Source: an uncultured Acetatifactor sp.
Lineage (GTDB): Bacteria; Bacillota; Clostridia; Lachnospirales; Lachnospiraceae
Assembly (NCBI GenBank): GCA_910577235.1
Contig: CAJTMX010000012.1
Span: forward strand, 41,233-105,232
Direction of reading: 5' to 3'
DNA: 64,000 nt
The position numbers were made by a program, and so were the translations under genes. Each line of letters begins with the position of its first letter. Position 1 is the stretch's first letter. A model generated the notes under the pieces. It was not told the DNA's origin. It was given only the letters and a program-made list of their open reading frames with translations, and searched no databases. Positions 58,371-64,000 of this stretch are shown here, one piece after another.

Positions 58371-59135
58371 TCACACCAATCGCACCGGAACTCCTCTGGA
58401 ATGCAGATATTCTTTCACTTCCCGTATTTCCAGCTCCTTATAGTGAAACAGGGATGCCGCCAGCACCGCTTCTGCTCCGGCATCCACCAACGCCTCATAA
58501 AAATGCTCCAGTTTTCCGGCGCCGCCGGATGCAATGACCGGTATCCTGACGGTATCCGACACGGCTCTGGTCAACTCCAGATCATATCCTTCCTTTGTGC
58601 CGTCTCCGTCCATGCTTGTCAAAAGGATCTCGCCCGCGCCCAGCCGTTCCGCCTCTGCCACCCATTCCAGCGCGTCTATGCCCATATCCACCCGGCCGCC
58701 GTTTTTGTATATATTCCAGCCTGAACCGTCCGCCCGCCGTTTGGCGTCTATCGCCACCACCACGCACTGACTGCCAAATTTGTCCGCCGCATCGCTGATC
58801 AGACGCGGATTCATGATCGCGGCGGAATTTACAGCGATCTTATCCGCGCCTTCCCGCAGAATAGCCCGGAAATCCTCCACGGTACGGATACCTCCGCCCA
58901 CGGTAAAGGGAATAAAAACCCTGCTGGCCACCTGGCGCACCCATTCAAGCTGTGTGGCCCGGCTGTCAGCGGAAGCGTTGATATCCAGAAAAACCAGTTC
59001 ATCCGCTCCCTCCCGGTCATAGGCCGCAGCCGCCTGAGCCGGGTCCCCCGCATCCCGGGGATTGAGAAAATTGACACATTTTACCACCCTGCCGTCCTTT
59101 ACATCCAGACAGGGAATGATCCTTTTGGTATGCAT
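58371..59135 (-). CDS. hisF: Imidazole glycerol phosphate synthase, cyclase subunit
   Basis: With HisH forms imidazole glycerol phosphate and AICAR in histidine synthesis. The 254-aa TIM barrel starts HTKRIIPCLDVKDGRVVKCV (catalytic Asp11 region), with ELVFLDINASADSR, FTVGGGIRTVEDFRAILREG, KIAVNSAAI, VVVAIDAKR (second catalytic Asp) and VIASGGAGKLEHFYEAL. Start at the ATG after GGAGGGGAGTCGGT; a 13-codon longer frame reaches into the hisH gap. Only hisH and hisF are present here, 40 nt apart; the other his genes must lie elsewhere. Confidence 0.96.
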   Translation of the reverse strand: MHTKRIIPCLDVKDGRVVKCVNFLNPRDAGDPAQAAAAYDREGADELVFLDINASADSRATQLEWVRQVASRVFIPFTVGGGIRTVEDFRAILREGADKIAVNSAAIMNPRLISDAADKFGSQCVVVAIDAKRRADGSGWNIYKNGGRVDMGIDALEWVAEAERLGAGEILLTSMDGDGTKEGYDLELTRAVSDTVRIPVIASGGAGKLEHFYEALVDAGAEAVLAASLFHYKELEIREVKEYLHSRGVPVRLV

Positions 59136-59175
59136 ACCGACTCCCCTCCAGCCCGTTTTGACGGGCTGTCCCAAT

Positions 59176-59799
59176 CTATTCCTGTGTACCTTTTACCACC
59201 GCGATAAAGTTTTGCAGTATCTTTCTGCCCACGCCGGAACTCTTTTCCGGGTGAAACTGGCAGGCAAAAATATTGTCCTTCTCCACGGATGCATGAATCG
59301 GTACGCCATATTCTGTAGTGGCTGTGACAATCTCCGGCTCCTGCGCCCGCAGATAATAGGAATGTACAAAATACACATAGGAGTCCTCCGGCAGATTGCG
59401 AAACAGCCGTCCCCCGTTGGGATATTTCAAGTTGTTCCAGCCGATATGGGGTACTTTCAGCCCCCCTTCATCCGGAATCCGCAAAATCTGTCCCGGCAGC
59501 AAACCAAGTCCTTTTACCCCCGGACTCTCCTCACTGCTCTCAAACATCAGCTGCAATCCAAGGCATATCCCCAAAAGCGGAATCCGGCGCTCTGCCACCT
59601 GTGCTATGGCCTCTACCAGACCGTAACTCTCCAGACGTTCCATAGCATCTCCGAATGCTCCCACTCCCGGCAGGATCACACCGTCCGCATCCAGAATTTC
59701 CTTCGGATCTCTGGTTACGACCACCTGCTCCTCCAAGGCCATCAACGCTTTCTCAACGCTCTTAATGTTCCCCGCATCATAGTCAATTATAGCGATCAT
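59176..59799 (-). CDS. hisH: Imidazole glycerol phosphate synthase, glutaminase subunit
   Basis: Supplies ammonia from glutamine to HisF. A 207-aa class I glutamine amidotransferase: IAIIDYDAGNIKSVEKAL at the start, LPGVGAFGDAMERL near 48, nucleophile Cys in LLGICLGLQLMFESSEESPG near 80, and His-Glu in CQFHPEKSSGVG near 180. Start at the ATG after GGAGTAAAAGACAT; the 24-codon longer frame lies within the end of the upstream gene. It follows the acidic membrane protein by 7 nt, so is cotranscribed with it. Confidence 0.96.
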   Translation of the reverse strand: MIAIIDYDAGNIKSVEKALMALEEQVVVTRDPKEILDADGVILPGVGAFGDAMERLESYGLVEAIAQVAERRIPLLGICLGLQLMFESSEESPGVKGLGLLPGQILRIPDEGGLKVPHIGWNNLKYPNGGRLFRNLPEDSYVYFVHSYYLRAQEPEIVTATTEYGVPIHASVEKDNIFACQFHPEKSSGVGRKILQNFIAVVKGTQE

Positions 59800-59806
59800 A
59801 TGTCTT

Positions 59807-61738
59807 TTACTCCATGGTGTCAACAAAAGCCGTATCCGATTCTTCCTCTTCCTCCGGCAGCAAATCCTCAAAGGAAACTACCGGTTCCTGCTCTTCTTCC
59901 GGCTCACTGTTTAACTGCTCCAACACCTCTATCAATGCCAGCGTATACTCCTCATCGCTTTTCAGCGCGGCAATCTCGGCTGCCCGCTCCTCGGTCAGTC
60001 CGTAGTTGGCGTTAAGCAACGCGATCATGCCTGTGTAGGTCTCCTCCACCACATCCATGCTGTTCCACTCTTGACCCTGTACATAGAATGACTCTCTACG
60101 GCAAACACATTGTACCAGATAATCCAGCGCCTCCAGTTCCTTGCCCTCCATTACCAGCCTGCGGTAATTTCCCTTCATGCGCTCCATTTGCAGCGTAAGC
60201 TCCGCCTTATGGTACATCATCTCCTGATTGTCATTACGGTCCTGTCCGAACAACAGGCTATAACACTCCATATAGTCTCCGGCATAGTATGCCTTTTCCG
60301 CGCTTTGTTTATTGACAAAATCTATATACAGGTGGCTGACCAGCACATAGGCAAGGCCAAACGCCAAGACCACCAGCATTATGGGCAGGACCTTTTTCAG
60401 AGACAGCTTCTTGCCAGGAAGCAGATCCTCCTCAGGAACAGGCGGTTTCTCTTTCTTGGGTTTCTTTTCCTTTTTCTTCTTTTTCTTGCTGTCGTCCTCC
60501 TCCTCAAGCTCTTCATCCTCATCCGGTCCGGCAGCTTTCTTATCCTTACCCTTTTTCTTCTTTCCCTTTGCCTGTTTCTTCTCCTTATCCAGCTCCTTTA
60601 AGATCTCTCCGTTCTCATCACTGACCAGGTCGGCTGGCTCTTCCTCGCTCTCCTCCTCCTGAGTCAAAGCGTTCAAAAGCTTACCCCAAAAACCCTGCTT
60701 TTTTTCTTTCTCAGCGGGTTCGGCATCTGCGTTTTCCTCCATCTGCTGCTGCATGGCCAGCATTTGGTCAATCGCCTCCTGCGTAACCGTATCCGATAAG
60801 TCATCTGTCTGCTCTGAGGTTTTCTGTTTCTTATTGCCCCGAGGTTTCTTCTCTTTTTTTACCTTCTCTTTCTTTACTTTCTCCTTTTTAACACGTTCCT
60901 TCTTCTTCTTTTCCGGTTTTTTCAGTAACTCCCCTACCTCATTGGCGCTGCTGTCCTCTTGGTAGCTTGTATCCAACGGCAGCTCCCCGTTCAGATCCTG
61001 CATCAGAGAATCCACCGTATCCTCTACGGACTCCTCACTCTCTGCCTTATCCAGCAGATCGGAAAGCTCCTGGCCTTCCGCTCCCAAACTCTCAAGCAGG
61101 CTCCCCAGATCATCGTCCTCCGAGTCCGAACTGTCCTGATCCAAAATGTCAGATACAGATAAGTCGGATAGATCCGGTTCGTCTGCACCGAGCATATCGG
61201 TCTCATCCTGTTCCTGCACGTCAGGCTCCATGGACTGGATCATATCTGATTCTGTCTGTTCGGCCGCATCTTCCCCCGGTTCCTTAAACATATCAAATTC
61301 CGTTTCCCATGCCATGTCTGATTCCGACTGCTCTGCATTTTCCGAAACCGTCGACTCCGGGAAATCTGTACCAGACTGATCGGCCCCCTCAGCAACCGAC
61401 TGTTCTGAGGCATCAGAAACAAACGGCTCAGACTCTTCCACCCCCGGTTCAGGCGATGCCGTTTGCATTGGTTCTTCACTGTTCTGCGCCATAACACTCT
61501 GGATCATATCAGAGAGAACCTCATCTTCCGTTGAAGATTCTGGCGCATTCTCCGCGCCGTCCAGCAACCCGCTGAGCAGCTCCTGAGGCACGCCGTCCAT
61601 ATCATCGGAAAATTGATTGAGCAGATCTCCCAATCCGTCGTCCTGGTCTAAACCTTCCTCTCCGTCTACAGCCTCTGAGGAAGTATCTTCGGTCAAAGAT
61701 TTCAGTAATTGATCTAAATATTCTTCATTGGAATCCAT
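59807..61738 (-). CDS. Acidic/lysine-rich single-pass membrane protein, unknown function
   Basis: A 643-aa protein not matching a named family. Residues 1-~270 are very acidic and Ser-rich with many short LL/DLL hydrophobic pairs (DGLGDLLNQF, PQELLSGLLDG, DLGSLLESLG, LSDLLDKA), probably disordered with repeated short motifs. Residues ~275-300 repeat VKKEK (KKKERVKKEKVKKEKVKKEK); a second basic-acidic block spans ~385-450. One membrane helix (LPIMLVVLAFGLAYVLVSHL) near 460-480 puts the last ~160 residues outside; these look like helical TPR-type pairs. The start is uncertain: GGAAAGGAG lies 27 nt before the chosen ATG, and an ATG 42 nt upstream is possible. Next to hisH with a 7-nt gap. A scaffold or adaptor role is only a guess. 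Confidence 0.7.
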   Translation of the reverse strand: MDSNEEYLDQLLKSLTEDTSSEAVDGEEGLDQDDGLGDLLNQFSDDMDGVPQELLSGLLDGAENAPESSTEDEVLSDMIQSVMAQNSEEPMQTASPEPGVEESEPFVSDASEQSVAEGADQSGTDFPESTVSENAEQSESDMAWETEFDMFKEPGEDAAEQTESDMIQSMEPDVQEQDETDMLGADEPDLSDLSVSDILDQDSSDSEDDDLGSLLESLGAEGQELSDLLDKAESEESVEDTVDSLMQDLNGELPLDTSYQEDSSANEVGELLKKPEKKKKERVKKEKVKKEKVKKEKKPRGNKKQKTSEQTDDLSDTVTQEAIDQMLAMQQQMEENADAEPAEKEKKQGFWGKLLNALTQEEESEEEPADLVSDENGEILKELDKEKKQAKGKKKKGKDKKAAGPDEDEELEEEDDSKKKKKKEKKPKKEKPPVPEEDLLPGKKLSLKKVLPIMLVVLAFGLAYVLVSHLYIDFVNKQSAEKAYYAGDYMECYSLLFGQDRNDNQEMMYHKAELTLQMERMKGNYRRLVMEGKELEALDYLVQCVCRRESFYVQGQEWNSMDVVEETYTGMIALLNANYGLTEERAAEIAALKSDEEYTLALIEVLEQLNSEPEEEQEPVVSFEDLLPEEEEESDTAFVDTME

Positions 61739-61789
61739 TTTATACCGACTACGCCTATGGCGCTCCTTTCCTGATTTCATACTTTAGCT

Positions 61790-61924
61790 AATTGTGAAAC
61801 CCCGTTTCAAGATACAGGGGATGGGCGAAATAGACAACATATAGGCGACTTGCCACTGCATCGTAGCCTGTTTTTGTCTATTTTGACCAGCTCCGTCACT
61901 AGGGGAGAGGGTTTCGCAATTGCC
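61790..61924. repeat. Full copy of a 135-bp palindromic (MITE-like) element
   Basis: Ends AATTGTGAAACCC and GGGTTTCGCAATT are inverted repeats. The left ~50 nt and the reverse complement of the right ~50 nt agree at most positions, including an inner GAAATAGACAA/TTGTCTATTTT stem and a central AGGC/GCCT pair. It contains no gene. It fills the gap between the sirtuin-like gene and the acidic protein gene. Half copies lie at 30180-30218 and 47071-47120. No clear target-site duplication was found. Confidence 0.8.
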
Positions 61925-61937
61925 TATTTTAATACTT

Positions 61938-62711
61938 CTATAATATCTCTTCTTCAAGCAGCCAGTCAATAGCATTCTTTGCTATTGATAGGCCTCTCTC
62001 ATGCAATTCCTTTGTCAAATAATACAATTTCTCATTTACACGTACAAAGAAAGCCTTTTGATTGTAATATCCTACCTTTTCAAAGGGAAAACGTATCACG
62101 GAGGGATAGTCCAGATTTACCCCCAATTCCAGAATACATAATTTACGATTCAGAGTTCCCTGCAGCCACTTTGTATATCGCTGCCAATTCTCCAGGTAGC
62201 CGCTCTCCAAGTACTTTTCAAGATAAATGTTATTAAAGGCCATTCTGCCTTGACATTTAGGGCAAAAACCCAATATTTCCGGTTCCTGTTCTCTGGCTAT
62301 AAGCTTATGGTATAGCGAACTGCGTTCTGAATCGCTCACCGGCGCCAGACTCTGTTCACAGCCGCACACACATTGTTTCTTTCTCAATGTGCCGCATGGA
62401 GTAACCGTACGGTCTGAGGGGAATCCCGCGTAATGTAAAATATCTGTCTTACAGGTACTGATCAAAAAATAATTTTTATCTTTTAATATCTGATACAGCT
62501 TAATCAGTGCCGTCACCCCATGCCCATTGTCCCTGACAGTTTTATCTGCCAGCAGTGGCAAAAAGTCTACACAACCGTTCTGCTCAAGAAGGGCAGCCGC
62601 CTGTTGATACTCCGGCAGTGTCTCTAAAAATGCCTGTTCCTCAAATTCCTCTCCGATACCTACCAGAACCATTTCCGCTGCCTGTAGCTCCTCCAGTATC
62701 CTTCCTTCCAT
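61938..62711 (-). CDS. Divergent sirtuin-fold protein with zinc ribbon
   Basis: A 257-aa protein that follows the Sir2 order of elements but not its catalytic residues. AEMVLVGIGEEFEEQAFLE (12-30) stands for the GAGxS NAD loop, NYFLISTCKTDILHYAGF (80-97) for the TQNID strand, and TPCGTLRKKQCVCGC (104-118) falls where the catalytic HG and first zinc cysteines are expected; C114/C116/C118 with C150/C153 (GFCPKC) form the ribbon. ILELGVNLDYPSVIRFPFEK (193-212) and FFVRVNEK match the second NAD-binding part. The catalytic His is absent, so it may bind NAD or ADP-ribose rather than deacylate. Start MEGRILEEL after GGCAGGTATGTGA. Confidence 0.65.
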   Translation of the reverse strand: MEGRILEELQAAEMVLVGIGEEFEEQAFLETLPEYQQAAALLEQNGCVDFLPLLADKTVRDNGHGVTALIKLYQILKDKNYFLISTCKTDILHYAGFPSDRTVTPCGTLRKKQCVCGCEQSLAPVSDSERSSLYHKLIAREQEPEILGFCPKCQGRMAFNNIYLEKYLESGYLENWQRYTKWLQGTLNRKLCILELGVNLDYPSVIRFPFEKVGYYNQKAFFVRVNEKLYYLTKELHERGLSIAKNAIDWLLEEEIL

Positions 62712-62732
62712 TCACATACCTGCCTTTTCACG

Positions 62733-62758
62733 AAAAAAGCCGGGAATCCCGGCCTTTT
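62733..62758 (-). terminator. Rho-independent terminator of cheV
   Basis: Minus strand GCCGGGATTCCCGGC followed by TTTTTTCG, placed 3 nt after the cheV stop codon. Strong GC stem with T-run. Confidence 0.88.
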
Positions 62759-62760
62759 CC

Positions 62761-63663
62761 TTATTTTGAACTTTCTACTAACTCATCGATTGCATGGACC
62801 AGATTGACGATTTCCGGCTTTGACAGCTGTCTATTCGCTCCCAACGCCTCTCCTTTTCTCCGCATCTCCTCATTTACCAGAGAGGAGAAAATAATAATCG
62901 GAATATGTTTTGTGTTGTCATCATCCTTCAACAGCTTAACCAGACGGTGTCCATCCATCTGCGGCATCTCGATATCCGTAATGAGACATTTTACACGCTG
63001 ATCCAAATTGCCTGCGGCCACTCCAGCCATGATGTAATCATATGCTTCCTGTCCGTTGGCTGTATGGGTAATATTGGTATATCCCGCTTTACTCAGACAA
63101 TCCACGATCAGCTTATTAAGCAGCAGAGAGTCCTCGGCGATCAAAATCGGAACGCCGTTTCTCTCACGGGGACCAAGTTCAGCGATCTCGGAAATCTTCA
63201 GCCCGGTCTCCGGGGAGATGTCCGTCACGATCTTTTCAAAGTCCAGAATCACGATCAGTCTTTCATTGATCTTCACAATGCCGCTGGCCACGCCGCTCTC
63301 CGCGTCTGACAATGTAGCATTGGGGGTAATGATATCCTTCCATGTAACTCTATGTATGCCGATTACCTGCTCCACATGAAAAGCAATATCCAGCTTATTG
63401 AAATTCGTAATAATGAATAAGCCCTTCTTCTCCATCTGGCCTCTCTGCAGGCAGTTCATCAGATCAATCGCTGTGATCATGCGGTCTCTCGGCATGAATA
63501 CACCCTCGATGCTGGGATGAGAATTAGGAATCGGCGTAGGCTCCAGATAACCGATGATCTCCTTAACCTTTGCCACGTTGATGCCGTAATAATTACCATC
63601 AACAATAAACTCCAAAATCTCCAATTCATTTGTTCCGTTTTCCAGTAAAATTTTTGAATCCAT
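62761..63663 (-). CDS. cheV: Chemotaxis coupling protein CheV
   Basis: A 300-aa two-domain protein: CheW-like coupling domain (~1-160; EILEFIVDGNYYGINVAKVK, then PNSHPSIEGVFMPRDRMITA) and a response-regulator receiver domain (~172-300) with acidic pair in ILIAEDSLLLNKL, phosphoacceptor Asp in CLITDIEMPQMDGHRLV and the conserved Lys in ANRQLSKPEIV. CheV couples receptors to CheA and adapts the signal by phosphorylation. No other chemotaxis gene is in the window. Start at MDSKILLENG after GAGGTGGAAACT; a 25-codon longer frame is rejected. The cell is therefore probably motile. Confidence 0.94.
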   Translation of the reverse strand: MDSKILLENGTNELEILEFIVDGNYYGINVAKVKEIIGYLEPTPIPNSHPSIEGVFMPRDRMITAIDLMNCLQRGQMEKKGLFIITNFNKLDIAFHVEQVIGIHRVTWKDIITPNATLSDAESGVASGIVKINERLIVILDFEKIVTDISPETGLKISEIAELGPRERNGVPILIAEDSLLLNKLIVDCLSKAGYTNITHTANGQEAYDYIMAGVAAGNLDQRVKCLITDIEMPQMDGHRLVKLLKDDDNTKHIPIIIFSSLVNEEMRRKGEALGANRQLSKPEIVNLVHAIDELVESSK

Positions 63664-63718
63664 AGTTTCCACCTCACATTTTATACCCATAAGCCCTTCA
63701 ACGTGACTCAGTAGAGAT

Positions 63719-63727
63719 ATTATAACA
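63719..63727 (-). promoter_or_regulatory. Extended -10 promoter of cheV
   Basis: Minus strand TGTTATAAT, that is TATAAT with the TG extension; no good -35 box. About 55 nt upstream of the cheV start. It does not resemble a flagellar sigma-D promoter. Confidence 0.5.
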
Positions 63728-63782
63728 TACATTTTCAAAAAAGCATACTACTATCTGCAAAAAAATGAATTTTTTTGCAACA

Positions 63783-63805
63783 AAAAACAGACACCTAATG
63801 TCTGC
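63783..63805 (-). terminator. Terminator of a transcript entering from the right edge
   Basis: Minus strand CAGACATTAGGTGTCTG folds with a 5-nt loop and is followed by TTTTTTG. The gene it ends lies beyond 64000 or is a non-coding RNA. Confidence 0.55.
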
Positions 63806-63838
63806 TTACCAATACTTTATGACACATTGCCTTGACAT

Positions 63839-63940
63839 TTACTCGGATTAAGTACTCGGGCCCTACTGGAATTAATGATTTGGCATTAACCAGAGTTAAT
63901 GCTTTAGCATTTACTGGAGTTAATGATTTAGCATTTACTC
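63839..63940. repeat. 24-bp tandem repeats
   Basis: Three units of 24 nt (63863-63886, 63887-63910, 63911-63934) of the form TTACTGGAGTTAATGATTTAGCAT, with a degenerate unit before and a partial one after. The remaining bases to 64000 include CCTCAAAACCGAACACTGAAC, whose reverse complement resembles spacers in clostridial rRNA operons; no rRNA gene is inside the window. Confidence 0.65.
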
Positions 63941-64000
63941 CCATGCCCTCAAAACCGAACACTGAACTACCTTACTTATCTCATCCGCTTACTTCTTTTT

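Noticed and set aside
57409..63940. CRISPR array from the tandem repeats at 57.4 or 63.9 kb
   Set aside because: The repeats are directly adjacent without unique spacers of regular size, and no cas gene is present.
1..64000. Prophage, insertion sequence or integrative element
   Set aside because: No transposase, integrase, phage structural or conjugation gene was recognised; the only mobile-like feature is the gene-less palindromic repeat.

Overview
The window reads like chromosome of a Clostridia bacterium, most likely a Lachnospiraceae (inference from gene content, not from a marker gene). The signs are a PolC-type replicative polymerase, Firmicutes-type paired and overlapping genes with strong GGAGG ribosome sites, a pta-ackA acetate pathway, one-step meso-diaminopimelate dehydrogenase with lysA, the UPF0210/UPF0237 pair, and many small solo acetyltransferase genes. 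Nearly everything is on the minus strand; only tmcAL, an XRE regulator and a DUF2087 gene are on plus. No prophage, insertion sequence, transposase or CRISPR array was seen.

Layout. 0-1.2 kb: an acetyltransferase cut by the left edge and an unrecognised gene. 1.4-5.4 kb: pta-ackA (acetyl-CoA to acetate with ATP gain), with a good sigma-A promoter and a perfect catabolite-responsive element, divergent from tmcAL. 5.5-20.9 kb: housekeeping block with UPF0237-UPF0210; coaE, an FtsA-like actin ATPase with an unusual C-terminal half and a WalJ-like nuclease behind polA; three small membrane proteins; then ispG-polC. 21-42 kb: accessory block of single small enzymes (eight GNAT acetyltransferases, kinase, nucleoside phosphorylase, NUDIX, AlkD, HAD, aldo-keto reductase) plus a GH39-GH43 fusion, two M3 peptidases and several decayed genes. 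42-47.9 kb: C39 peptidase, XRE regulator, stand-alone RsmH with ABC-F ATPase, a GNAT remnant, DUF2087 and tRNA-Leu(CAA). 48-53.8 kb: operon of three related giant membrane proteins (PTPS_related/GT-C-like). 54-64 kb: LD-carboxypeptidase, ddh-lysA, ung, an acidic membrane protein with hisH-hisF, a degenerate sirtuin-like protein and CheV.

The most interesting material is largely non-coding. A 135-bp long palindrome (61790-61924) has a left-half copy at 30180 and a right-half copy at 47071, and each half copy lies beside a truncated gene. The pta-ackA junction contains a direct repeat able to form two competing hairpins. The ung-ddh junction holds a nearly identical 114-bp tandem duplication. 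The pta and ung stop codons are both followed by a hairpin whose loop begins GGAACTCAA. Protein candidates for novelty are the three-paralog membrane operon, the FtsA-like protein with beta-grasp-like repeats, the 643-residue acidic/lysine-rich membrane protein, and the sirtuin-like protein lacking the catalytic motifs.

Starts were chosen by ribosome site and family length, so several genes are given shorter than their longest open frame. All family names are from recognition by eye; no database search was run.
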